A DNA stretch of 64,000 bases. Source: Accumulibacter sp. (lineage in GTDB: Bacteria; Pseudomonadota; Gammaproteobacteria; Burkholderiales; Rhodocyclaceae). The notes beneath the pieces were generated by a model that did not search any database, was not told the DNA's origin, and worked only from the letters and a program-made list of their open reading frames with translations. A program made the translations under genes and the position numbers. Positions 37,559-46,073 of the stretch are shown here, piece after piece. Where the stretch lies: assembly GCA_024235715.1 (NCBI GenBank), contig JACKLW010000006.1, positions 310,001 to 374,000 on the forward strand. Reading direction: 5' to 3'. Position 1 is the stretch's first letter; each line of letters opens with the position of its first letter.

Positions 37559-39373
37559 GTGGCGCTTGCCGACGCGGCCGCCGCCGGCGGCACGCAACGC
37601 TCGGCGGCAGCGCCGAGACTGCGGCCACTGCGTGCGCTGCTGCCCTACGTGGCGCCATACGGCAGGCAGATCGCCGTGGCCCTGTCGCTGTTGCTGCTCG
37701 CGGCCGCGGCGACCCTGACCCTGCCATACGCGGTGAAACTGCTGGTCGACGGCGGCCTGGTGCTGCCGCCTGGCACTGATCTCGGGCAGCGCATGCTGTC
37801 GATTCGCGATCACTTCCTGCTCCTGTTCGCGGTCGCCGTGGTGCTCGGCCTGGCGACCGCTGCGCGCTACTACATGGTCAGCTGGATCGGCGAGCGGGTG
37901 ACCACCGACCTGCGCCAGGCGGTCTACGCGCACGTCCTGCGGCAGAGTCCGCAGTTTTTCGAGACGCTGAAATCAGGCGAGGTGCTGTCGCGCCTGACAA
38001 CCGACACCACGGTGATCCACAATGCGGTCGGCTCGAGCATCAGCATGGGTCTGCGCAACATCGTGCTGTTTGCCGGCGGCCTGACGATGCTGGTGACGAC
38101 GACGCCGCGACTGATGCTCACCGTCGCCGGGATCATTGTCCTCTTCGTGCTGCCGGCGGGAATCATCGGCCGCCGCGTGCGCAAGCTCTCGCGCGCCAGC
38201 CAGGACCGCATTGCCGATACCAGCGGCATTGCCGGCGAGATTCTCAATGCCATTTCCGTCGTCCAGAGCTATACCCAGGAGAACACCGAAGCGGCACGCT
38301 TTTCGGCGGCCAACGAAAAGGCTTTCTCGACCTCGATCCGGCGCACCGGCACGCGTGCGGCGTTCACCGCGTTTGTCATCATCGGTGTCTTCGGTTCGCT
38401 GCTCTACGGCCTGTACGGCGGCGTGCAGGCGGTGCTCGCCGGCGAGATGAGCGCCGGTCAATTGAGCCAGACGGCGCTCTACGTGATGGTCGTCGCGGGC
38501 AGCGTGGCGGTACTCGCCGAGGTCTGGGGCGAACTGCTGCGCGCTTCGGGGGCAACCGAGCGGCTGATGGAACTGCTCAGTCTGCGTTCGCCGATTGCCG
38601 AACCGGCAGTGGCGCTCGCCCTGCCGGCGCCGGCGGGCGGTTTGCACGTCGCCTTCGAGCAAGTGCGCTTCGCCTATCCCTCACGCCCGGCCCAGCCGGT
38701 ACTGCACGGCCTCGATCTGCGCATCGAAGCCGGTCAGACGGTGGCCCTGGTCGGTCCGTCCGGCGCCGGCAAGACGACCGTCTTCCAGTTGCTGCAGCGC
38801 TTCTACGACGTCAGCGAAGGGGTCATCCGGATAGACGGCATCGACCTGCGCCATGTGCGCCTGGCCGAACTGCGCGCGCGCATCGCGGTGGTGCCGCAGG
38901 AGGCAGTGATCTTCTCGGGCAGCGTTGCCGACAACATCCGCTACGGCCGGCCCGAGGCCAGCGACGAGGAAATGCGTGCCGCCGCCGCTGCCGCCTTCGT
39001 CGACGAATTCGTGCACCGGCTGCCGGAAGGCTATGCCACTTTCGTCGGTGAGCGTGGCGTTCGCCTGTCCGGCGGCCAGCGGCAACGCATCGCCATCGCC
39101 CGCGCGATCCTCAAGAACGCGCCCCTGTTGCTGCTCGACGAAGCGACCAGCAGTCTCGACGCCGAAAGCGAGCGGGTCGTGCAGGCAGCTCTGGAAGCGG
39201 CGATGAGCGGCCGGACGACGATCGTCATCGCCCACCGGCTGGCCACCGTGCAACGCGCCGACCGGATCATCGTCCTCGACCACGGGCGCCTGATCGACGC
39301 CGGCACGCACCTTGAACTGGTCGAGCGCGGCGGCCTCTACGCGCGCCTGGCGGCGTTGCAGTTCGCCGTCTGA
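37559..39373 (+). CDS. ABC exporter half-transporter (MsbA/MDR type)
   Basis: 604 residues with an N-terminal six-helix export domain (~1-320) and a C-terminal ATPase. ATPase motifs are complete: Walker A GPSGAGKTT, signature LSGGQRQRIAIARA, Walker B LLLLDEATSSLD and the switch His in IVIAHRL. It should act as a homodimer in the inner membrane, exporting a lipid or drug-like compound; the substrate is unknown. The frame is open back into the MAPEG gene, but the GTG at 37559-37561 gives the first residues (VALADAAAAGG) before the family region. It converges with the antiporter gene 24 bases further on. Confidence 0.9.
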   Translation: MALADAAAAGGTQRSAAAPRLRPLRALLPYVAPYGRQIAVALSLLLLAAAATLTLPYAVKLLVDGGLVLPPGTDLGQRMLSIRDHFLLLFAVAVVLGLATAARYYMVSWIGERVTTDLRQAVYAHVLRQSPQFFETLKSGEVLSRLTTDTTVIHNAVGSSISMGLRNIVLFAGGLTMLVTTTPRLMLTVAGIIVLFVLPAGIIGRRVRKLSRASQDRIADTSGIAGEILNAISVVQSYTQENTEAARFSAANEKAFSTSIRRTGTRAAFTAFVIIGVFGSLLYGLYGGVQAVLAGEMSAGQLSQTALYVMVVAGSVAVLAEVWGELLRASGATERLMELLSLRSPIAEPAVALALPAPAGGLHVAFEQVRFAYPSRPAQPVLHGLDLRIEAGQTVALVGPSGAGKTTVFQLLQRFYDVSEGVIRIDGIDLRHVRLAELRARIAVVPQEAVIFSGSVADNIRYGRPEASDEEMRAAAAAAFVDEFVHRLPEGYATFVGERGVRLSGGQRQRIAIARAILKNAPLLLLDEATSSLDAESERVVQAALEAAMSGRTTIVIAHRLATVQRADRIIVLDHGRLIDAGTHLELVERGGLYARLAALQFAV

Positions 39374-39397
39374 GCGCCGTGCCGGGACAGCGGTCGG

Positions 39398-41008
39398 CTA
39401 ACCGCGGTCGACGCTGATCGAGGAAACCAATTCGCGCTCGTCGAGTTCGCCTTCGATGAGGCGCAAGGTGTCGTCGTTGATCACGTTGGCGGCGCGCAAT
39501 TCGCGCAGACGCTGCCGTTCGGCGTTGATCGCGGCCAGGCGCAGTCGTCTGCGCAGGCCGATATGGGTCGCCCGCAGCGAAGCGTGCCCGGGATCGCCCT
39601 CGTGCAGTTCGAGCTTGCCGCGGTAACGGCGCAGCAGTTGCTCGACGAAAGCAATATCCTCGGGATCGGTCAGGTCGCCGGCAACGTCGGCGACGGCAGC
39701 GAGTGCCGCGCGCGCAATTTCGGCGCGCGCCCGGTGTTCCTCGTTGGGGTTGTCTGCGCTGCTGTCCAGTGCGAGTTTGCGGATCAGCCAGGGGAGCGGA
39801 ACGCCGTTGAACGCCAGTGTCAGGATGATCGTTGCCGCCGCCAGAAAGACCACCAGGTTGCGCTCGGGAAAAGGCATTCCCCCGGCAACCACGGCCGGTA
39901 CCGAGAGCGCCGTGGCCAGGGTGATCGAGCCGCGCACCGCCGCCCAGCTGACCAGGAGCAGGCGTTTCGGGTCGGGACCCGTCGGTGCGCCGGTCCACCC
40001 CCAGTGCAGACGAAAGCGCAGGTGCGCCGACGCCCATACCCAGCCGATGCGCAGGACCATCAACAGCGCCCACAGAAGCAGCGCATACAGCATCAGGTCG
40101 AGCGGCGAGAAATCGTCGACGCCGCTCAGCATGCGCCGCAACTGCAGGCCGAGGAGAACGAATACCGCGCCATTCAGAACATACGAAAGCATCCGCCAGA
40201 CCTCGCGTGCGTGCTGGCGTGCATCGGCTGTCAGCCCTTTTATTTCCTGGCCGCTGGCCCATAGTCCGGCAGCGACCACCGCCAGGATTCCGGAAACGTG
40301 CAACGCCTCGGCGGCAAGGTACGCACCGTAGGGAATCAGGACCGTCAGCAGCGTCTGCAACACCGGGTCGCCAGCGTGCAGACGAATCAGGCGTTGTCGC
40401 AATTCTCGCCCGACCCACTCGATGGTTATGCCGATGAGGATGCCGCCGCCAGCCAGGTGTACGAAGTTCCCGGCGACAGTGGCCGACGAGAACAGCCCGG
40501 TGGCGGCCGCGGCGACGGCGAGCTTGAAGGCCACCAGTCCCGACGCATCATTGAGCAGGCTCTCGGCATTGACGATATGCACGATGCGTGCGGGCAGGGG
40601 CAGCAGTTGGGTGGTCGCGACCGTTGCCACGGCGTCGGTGGGCGAAACGATCGCTCCGAGCGTGAAAGCGACCGCCAGCGGCATTGCCGGGATCAGCCAG
40701 TGCATTGCGTAGCCGACGACGATGACGGTCAGGACCACCAGGCCGAGCGCCAGCAGCAGCACCGGCTTGAGCGTATGGACGAAGTCGCGGCGCGGCAAGA
40801 CCCAGGCGTCGGCAAAGAGAATCGGCGGGATGAACAGGAGCAGGAAGAGTTCCGGATCGACGGCGACGTTGCCGAGTCCGGGCAGGAAAGAGGCCACGAC
40901 GCCGACGACGACCAACAGGATCGGCAATGGCAGCGGCGTCCAGTGGACGAGGGCGCCGCCGACGGCGATTGCCAGGAGAAGAAGCAGGCTTAGTTCGATG
41001 AGTGGCAT
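39398..41008 (-). CDS. Na+/H+ antiporter, CPA1 family
   Basis: Inner-membrane cation/proton exchanger of 536 residues with about 12 hydrophobic segments in the first ~410. The conserved regions FTLGAIVSPTDAVATVAT and HIVNAESLLNDASGLVAFK hold the acidic residues used for ion exchange in NhaP/NHE carriers. The C-terminal ~115 residues are a soluble helical tail (RYRGKLELHEGDPGHASLRA). The ATG at 41006-41008 (MPLIELSLLLL) is chosen because a longer open frame adds a polar, unlikely leader. Confidence 0.92.
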   Translation of the reverse strand: MPLIELSLLLLLAIAVGGALVHWTPLPLPILLVVVGVVASFLPGLGNVAVDPELFLLLFIPPILFADAWVLPRRDFVHTLKPVLLLALGLVVLTVIVVGYAMHWLIPAMPLAVAFTLGAIVSPTDAVATVATTQLLPLPARIVHIVNAESLLNDASGLVAFKLAVAAAATGLFSSATVAGNFVHLAGGGILIGITIEWVGRELRQRLIRLHAGDPVLQTLLTVLIPYGAYLAAEALHVSGILAVVAAGLWASGQEIKGLTADARQHAREVWRMLSYVLNGAVFVLLGLQLRRMLSGVDDFSPLDLMLYALLLWALLMVLRIGWVWASAHLRFRLHWGWTGAPTGPDPKRLLLVSWAAVRGSITLATALSVPAVVAGGMPFPERNLVVFLAAATIILTLAFNGVPLPWLIRKLALDSSADNPNEEHRARAEIARAALAAVADVAGDLTDPEDIAFVEQLLRRYRGKLELHEGDPGHASLRATHIGLRRRLRLAAINAERQRLRELRAANVINDDTLRLIEGELDERELVSSISVDRG

Positions 41009-41325
41009 GCGAGATTCCCGTTCGGAAACATGACCATTGTGAGTGCTGGAAAGGGTCGGCGGCAAAGCGCGGGCAAGGGAGCACGGCCGGCAGCAAGGTG
41101 AGGGGCGCGTGTCCCGCCTGGCGGGCATGATACTCTCAAACAGGGGCGAAGGCCGGGCCAGGCGCTGGCCGCCAGAGGGCACGGCGAGGCGGCGCCACGC
41201 GAGTTCGACAGGAGCCTGTCCTGGCCGCTGTCCTGCTCGCCCTGTCCTCGGTACAAGCGCTTGTTCGCTGGCTCCCGGGCCGCCTTCCCGGGCTCCCGCC
41301 AGCCATTCATGAACGGAGAAAAAAG
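41009..41325. other. Divergent intergenic region, no gene seen
   Basis: About 317 bases between the leftward antiporter and the rightward glutathione-transferase gene. It should contain both promoters. I see no clear promoter boxes or repeats. Confidence 0.45.
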
Positions 41326-41967
41326 ATGAGCGATTCGACCGGCAGCACACGCTACAAGCTTCTCGGACTCTATGATTCGCCCTTCACGCGGCGCGTGGCA
41401 GTCACCATGAATTGCTACGGAATGCCTTTCGAGCACTGTTCGCTGTCGGTTTTCCGGCACATGGATGCCATGCGGCCGATGAATCCGCTGTTCAAGGTGC
41501 CGATGCTGACGCTGCCCGGTGGCGAGAAACTGTACGAGAGCGCCTATGTGCTCGACTACCTCGACGAAAGCGCAGCCGCCGCTGGCCTCGCGCCGCTCAC
41601 GCCGCCCGCCGGCGCGGCGCGGCGGCAGGTGCAGCAACTGGTGGCGCTGGCCATGGTGGCCACCGAGAAAGCGGTGTCCATCGCCTACGAGCGGCAGCGT
41701 CCGAGCGAGCGGCAGTGGGCCGAGTGGATGGGCCGCGTGCGTGCCCAGATGCGCCAGGCTTTCGCCATGCTCGAGGAGCGGCTGCACGGCGACTTCCTTT
41801 TCGCCGACCGCCTGACGCAGGCCGACATCAGCACCGTCGTCGGCATTGGTTTCGTGCGCTTCGTCCTCCCGGACGAATGGCCGAACGATGAGTATCCGGC
41901 GCTCGAGGCGCTCGCTGCCAGGCTGGAAGACAGCGAAGCCTTCAAGGCCGTACCGATCGACGAGTGA
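41326..41967 (+). CDS. Glutathione S-transferase family protein (second copy)
   Basis: 213 residues. N-terminal thioredoxin-like domain: LLGLYDSPFTRRVAVTMNCY, then NPLFKVPMLTLPGGEKLYES, which has the cis-Pro and the Glu-Ser glutathione contact. C-terminal helical domain with FLFADRLTQADISTVVGIGF. AACGGAGAAAA precedes the ATG at 41326. It is only distantly similar to the transferase at 31253-31873, so it is not a recent duplicate. It converges with the MocR regulator gene. Confidence 0.9.
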   Translation: MSDSTGSTRYKLLGLYDSPFTRRVAVTMNCYGMPFEHCSLSVFRHMDAMRPMNPLFKVPMLTLPGGEKLYESAYVLDYLDESAAAAGLAPLTPPAGAARRQVQQLVALAMVATEKAVSIAYERQRPSERQWAEWMGRVRAQMRQAFAMLEERLHGDFLFADRLTQADISTVVGIGFVRFVLPDEWPNDEYPALEALAARLEDSEAFKAVPIDE

Positions 41968-41991
41968 ACGGCGGCGGCGAGGCGGCGGGGG

Positions 41992-43410
41992 TCACGCCGC
42001 CATCAGCCTGCCAAGACGGCGAACGGCATCCTCGATTTCCGGCGTATGCGGGTTGCCGCAGTTGAGCCGCAGGCAGTTGCGGTACATGCCGCTGGCCGAA
42101 AAGAGCTCGCCCGGCACGTAGGCGATGCCGGCCGCAATTGCCTGGTCGTAACGCGCGGTGGTGTCGACGTCGTCCGGCAGCTCGACCCAGAGCACGAAGC
42201 CACCGAGCGGCTGGGTGATCCGCGTCGCTGGCGGGAAGTGTCGGGCGACCGCCGCGCGCATGGCGTCGACCTGGCGCTCGTAGGTCCGCCGCAGACCGCG
42301 CAGGTGACGTTCGTAGGATCCCGATTCGAGGTACTCGGCGAGGACCAGCTGGGTGATCGGGTTGGTCCCGCCGCTGCTCACCGTCTTGTGCAGCGCCACC
42401 TGTCGCCGATAGCGACCGGCGGCGACGAAACCGATGCGCAGTGCCGGCGAGAGGGATTTGGAAAAGGACGAGCAGAGCATCACATTGCCCGCCTTGTCGA
42501 AAGCCTTGATCGGTCTCGGCGGCTTGCTGCCGAAATACAGGTCGCCGTAGATGTCGTCTTCGATCACTGCGACGGCACGTTCTGCGGTCAGTTTCGCGAG
42601 TCGGCGCTTGTGCTCGTCGGGCATGATGCTGCCGAGTGGATTGCTGGCGTTGGGTACCAGCAGGCAGGCGGTCACCTGGCCATCGCGGGTGGCCATGTCG
42701 AGCGCCTCGATCGACAGGCCGGTGCGCGGATCGGTCGGGATCTCCAGCGCTTTCAGTCCCAGCGTTTCCAGGAGCTGGAGCATCAGGTGATAGCTCGGCG
42801 ACTCGACGGCGACCGTGTCGCCGCGGCGGGTCACCGCACGCAGGCATAGTCCCAGGGCCTCGGTACAGGAGTTGGTGATGACGAACTCGCTTGCCGCCAG
42901 CGGCCCGGCCCAGCCGACCGCGCGCAGCACCAGCTGACGGATCAGCGCCGCCTCGTCCATGTTGATGTGGCTGGCGCCTTCGAGCAGCCGCGGGTGACGG
43001 CGGGCGACGCCGCCGTAGAGCCGCTGCAGTGCGGCCAGCGGCAGCAGGCTCGATGCGGGCAGGGCGGCGCCCAGCGGCGCGACGCCCGGCTGGCCGCCAG
43101 TCTGCAGCACCCGTAGCAGGCGCTGGCTGACGTCTACCGGCACCGCTTCGTCCGGGGTCGAGCGTACGTGCGGTTGCGCGCGCGGCGCCTGCGCATGGCG
43201 GACGAAGTAGCCGGATTGTGGCCGCGCTTCCACCAGGCCGCGGTCCTCGAGTTGATGCAGCGCCTGCAGTACGGTCGAAACGGACAGCCGCCGTTCGCGC
43301 GACAGGCGTCGCACCGAGGGCAGGCGCTCACCCGGACGCAGATTGCCGCCGGCGATGATGGAGCTCAGGTCTTCCGCCAGTTGTTCGTAACGCAGGAGTT
43401 CACTTTCCAT
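41992..43410 (-). CDS. MocR-type regulator (GntR winged helix fused to aminotransferase fold)
   Basis: 472 residues. Residues 1 to ~75 are a GntR winged helix (LRPGERLPSVRRLSRERRLS), and the rest is a class I aminotransferase fold with the PLP Lys in SSFSKSLSPALRIGF and the phosphate and substrate segments NASNPLGSIMPDEHKRRL and EDDIYGDLYF. MocR proteins are transcription factors that sense PLP or an amine or amino-acid ligand. The start is the ATG at 43408-43410 (MESELLRYEQ); the longer frame would antisense its neighbour. It diverges from a DUF2917 gene across an intergenic region with repeated TACAGTTG boxes. Confidence 0.92.
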   Translation of the reverse strand: MESELLRYEQLAEDLSSIIAGGNLRPGERLPSVRRLSRERRLSVSTVLQALHQLEDRGLVEARPQSGYFVRHAQAPRAQPHVRSTPDEAVPVDVSQRLLRVLQTGGQPGVAPLGAALPASSLLPLAALQRLYGGVARRHPRLLEGASHINMDEAALIRQLVLRAVGWAGPLAASEFVITNSCTEALGLCLRAVTRRGDTVAVESPSYHLMLQLLETLGLKALEIPTDPRTGLSIEALDMATRDGQVTACLLVPNASNPLGSIMPDEHKRRLAKLTAERAVAVIEDDIYGDLYFGSKPPRPIKAFDKAGNVMLCSSFSKSLSPALRIGFVAAGRYRRQVALHKTVSSGGTNPITQLVLAEYLESGSYERHLRGLRRTYERQVDAMRAAVARHFPPATRITQPLGGFVLWVELPDDVDTTARYDQAIAAGIAYVPGELFSASGMYRNCLRLNCGNPHTPEIEDAVRRLGRLMAA

Positions 43411-43422
43411 CGCATTCACCAA

Positions 43423-43504
43423 TACAGTTGTCGCCGCTCGCGACAGGTACAGTTGTGGACAGGCAATTTTGTGCTGGTCACAATTTTGCCAATTTGTAAC
43501 TGTA
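43423..43504. promoter_or_regulatory. Candidate MocR operators: repeated TACAGTTG boxes
   Basis: TACAGTTG occurs at 43423-43430 and again at 43448-43455, 25 bases apart in the same direction. The inverted core AACTGTA is at 43498-43504. MocR proteins are known to bind paired direct or inverted boxes in divergent promoters, and these lie between the MocR start (43410) and the DUF2917 ATG (43564). Confidence 0.5.
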
Positions 43505-43563
43505 TTATCAACTGCCGGAGGCCTACACTGCTTCGCATCGACACGGAAACGCAGGAGGCTGCC

Positions 43564-43923
43564 ATGAACTTCGATCTGTACAACAGCGAGTTGTGTCTCG
43601 CCCATAACGCACCGGTCAGGCTGATGTCGGCCAGGGGAGTGCGCATCTGCTGCACCGCCGGTCGTGTCTGGCTGACCGTCGACGGCGAAGCCGGCGACAT
43701 CCTGCTCACCGCAGGCGGGAGCCATCTGGTGCGCGGCCGCGGCCTGGCCTTGCTGGAAGCCATCGGCAGCGGGCGTGTGCGCTTCGAGAAAGCGGCGCAT
43801 CCCTTGCGCAGGATCGTGCTCGCCCCATTGCAAGGCGTCTGGCGCTGGCATCGTGACCTGCCGCTGCGCGACAAACACCCGGCGCACCCGCTGCCCGTGT
43901 GTTCCCGGCGCGCCGGCGCCTAG
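43564..43923 (+). CDS. DUF2917-family protein
   Basis: 119 residues. The body VRLMSARGVRICCTAGRVWLTVDGEAGD... with the turn HLVRGRGLALLEAIGSGRVR has the shape of DUF2917, a short beta-rich, cupin-like domain common in betaproteobacteria and often divergent from a MocR regulator; its function is not known. The ATG at 43564 is preceded by AGGAGG. The C-terminal ~25 residues are basic and His/Pro-rich. Regulation by the adjacent MocR protein is likely. Confidence 0.8.
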   Translation: MNFDLYNSELCLAHNAPVRLMSARGVRICCTAGRVWLTVDGEAGDILLTAGGSHLVRGRGLALLEAIGSGRVRFEKAAHPLRRIVLAPLQGVWRWHRDLPLRDKHPAHPLPVCSRRAGA

Positions 43924-44054
43924 GCTTCCTGCGCCTGCGGCGGAGTCGGTCACCGCCTTCCGCAGGCGTGGGGGTGAACAAGGGGAAATATTGAACGTTT
44001 CACGATCTCCGTTCATAATCGGCTTCTGTTCACGAGTGGCGATGGGGGCCGGGA

Positions 44055-45128
44055 ATGAGCGAGCAGGAGCAGATCACGCTTCTCGAAAGGGTGGTACAGG
44101 CCCTGCAGGGGCATGGCCTGACCGTCAGAATGCGCAATGAAGCCTCGGGGCGCGGCGCCGAAAAGCGCCCAGGGACCTGGCTGGGTCTCGGCAAGGACAG
44201 TGCCGCTGTCGACTACGCCGCGCAGGTCAAGGGTCGGCTGACCCCAGGGACCCTCGGGGCAGTGGTGGCGCAGCTGCGTCACCCGGTCGACGCGGGTGGG
44301 CCGGTGCCGCTGCTGCTCGCCGATTATGTAAGTCCGCCGCTGGCCAGTCAGTTGCGCGAATACGGGCAGCAATTCGCCGATTCCGCGGGCAACGCGTATC
44401 TCGAAGGACGCGGTCTTTTTGTTTTCGTCAGCGGTCGCAAGCTGCACCCCAAACAGCGTGAACTGCGGGCGAGCACCAGTTTCAGCACCACCAGGCTCAA
44501 GGTGCTGTTTGCCCTGATCTGCGATCCCGAGCTGGCCGGCGCGCCCTACCGCAAGATCGCTGCAGCTGCTGACGTCGCTCTCGGCGCCATGCCGGCGGTG
44601 GTCGCCGACCTGCGGCAGCATGGTTCGCTGATCGTCACCGACAAACAGCGCTGTCTCGATGCCAGCAAGCGCGTGCTCGACGAATGGGCTCAGGCCTATG
44701 CGCTCGGTCTGCGTGGCAAGACGCTGAGCGAACGCTATCGGGCCGAGCACTTCGACAGCTGGCGGGACTGGCAGCTGAACCCGGCACACACGCGCTGGGG
44801 CGGCGAAGCCGCCGCAAACCTGCTGCTCGGCGGATTGCTGTTGAACGGCCTGGCGCCAAGCGTGCTGACCCTCTACGGGGACAAATTGCCGGCGCGACTG
44901 ACTGAAAAACAGGGCCTCGAGGTGGCCAGCCCGGCTGCCTACGAGCATCTGGTCGAGCTACGCAAGCCCTTCTGGGGGCCGTCGCTGATGGCGGCTGCGG
45001 AGGAGTCCGCGACGGTACCGGCGGAACTGGTCTACGCCGACCTCTTGGCGACCGGTAACGCGCGCTGTATCGAAGCGGCCGAGCTGCTCTACCGCAGCCG
45101 TCTCATCGATCGCTTTCCGCCGTACTGA
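44055..45128 (+). CDS. AbiEi-antitoxin-like protein without a neighbouring toxin
   Basis: 357 residues. The layout resembles type IV AbiEi-family antitoxin proteins: an N-terminal region of ~125 residues with QFADSAGNAYLEGRGLFVFV, then a winged helix (FSTTRLKVLFALICDPELAG... RKIAAAADVALGAM), then a C-terminal domain with LNPAHTRWGGEAAANLLLGG. In true AbiE systems the antitoxin represses an operon whose second gene is the nucleotidyltransferase toxin AbiEii. Here the next gene (yaeQ) is on the other strand, so no toxin partner is present. The central GNAYLE resembles a nuclease-like core, but I cannot confirm it. Family call from memory of the pattern. Confidence 0.6.
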   Translation: MSEQEQITLLERVVQALQGHGLTVRMRNEASGRGAEKRPGTWLGLGKDSAAVDYAAQVKGRLTPGTLGAVVAQLRHPVDAGGPVPLLLADYVSPPLASQLREYGQQFADSAGNAYLEGRGLFVFVSGRKLHPKQRELRASTSFSTTRLKVLFALICDPELAGAPYRKIAAAADVALGAMPAVVADLRQHGSLIVTDKQRCLDASKRVLDEWAQAYALGLRGKTLSERYRAEHFDSWRDWQLNPAHTRWGGEAAANLLLGGLLLNGLAPSVLTLYGDKLPARLTEKQGLEVASPAAYEHLVELRKPFWGPSLMAAAEESATVPAELVYADLLATGNARCIEAAELLYRSRLIDRFPPY

Positions 45129-45252
45129 GCGCACACAGCCGCTACGAAGGCCCGCACGGCGCGGCAGCCGACCCTGGCGCTCTCCTTGGCCGCCGCCCCG
45201 ACACCGCCAATGGCGCCCTCGCCGGGGGGCAGGCCTTAGCGCCGCTGCGCAC

Positions 45253-45828
45253 TCAACGCGCGCTGGCGGATTCGTGCCTGCCAGGGCGGGCGGTCTTCCA
45301 CACCGCCGGTTCCACGCAGAGGTTTTTCGTCGTGTCGCTCAACCAGATACTGCCATCACTGATCATGCACGCGATGCTCATCCCGCGTTTGGCCAGCGCG
45401 GCAAGTTCGTTCGTCGCTTCGCGCGGTAGCTGGAAGACGCTGAGGTTGTCGAGGCGGCTCAGGGCGTCGCCTACCCTGGCCCACCAGATGCCCGCCCTGT
45501 TGCCGCCGTAGGCATAGACGACGACCTGCCGGGCACGACCGCAGGCCCTGCGGAGATGTTTTTCGTCAGGCAGGCCAACATCGATCCATAAATCGATTTC
45601 ATTGCTCGGCGATCTCTGCCAGAGATCGGGTTCGCCCTCGGTCGACAGCCCGGTGGTGAACTGCAGGCTTTCGCCGGCATGCACTGCAAAGGCCAGCAGG
45701 CGCACCATCATTCGTTCGTCGGTTTCGGACGGGTGGCGGGCGATGGTCAGCGCGTGCGTTGCGTAATAGCCGCGATCGGTATCGGAGACGGTCAGTTCTG
45801 CTTTGAAGATGGTGGCTTTCAGCGCCAT
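45253..45828 (-). CDS. yaeQ: YaeQ family protein
   Basis: 191 residues. The sequence MALKATIFKAELTVSDTDRG, HPSETDERMMVRLLAFAVHA and PSNEIDLWIDVGLPDEKHLR matches YaeQ, a small nuclease-like-fold protein that in E. coli was found as a suppressor of a haemolysin-transcription defect; its biochemical role is unsettled. The ATG is at 45826-45828. It stands alone and converges with the AbiEi-like gene. Confidence 0.92.
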   Translation of the reverse strand: MALKATIFKAELTVSDTDRGYYATHALTIARHPSETDERMMVRLLAFAVHAGESLQFTTGLSTEGEPDLWQRSPSNEIDLWIDVGLPDEKHLRRACGRARQVVVYAYGGNRAGIWWARVGDALSRLDNLSVFQLPREATNELAALAKRGMSIACMISDGSIWLSDTTKNLCVEPAVWKTARPGRHESASAR

Positions 45829-45945
45829 GCGTGGTCTCCCTTGAAGGCGGCCAGTGTGCGGGAAACGCGGCCAGCGAACAAGCTGCCGACAGGGGCCGTG
45901 GAGGGATCACAGCGGTGACGGCAACGCGCAAACCCGGCGCAGCGA

Positions 45946-45973
45946 TTGACCACCGTTGCGCAACCTCTATACT
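45946..45973 (+). promoter_or_regulatory. Sigma-70 promoter of the signalling cluster
   Basis: TTGACC (45946-45951) and TATACT (45968-45973) are 16 bases apart, close to consensus. Transcription would start near 45981, about 93 bases before the first kinase gene. Confidence 0.6.
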
Positions 45974-46073
45974 CAGCATAAGGCTACTGAATATTCCCCG
46001 CCTGCGGGGAGGACAGCGCAGTCAGGGTGGCCGGGTTTCGCGATAGTCGCCAGGGCAGGCGCGGAGAGTGGCA

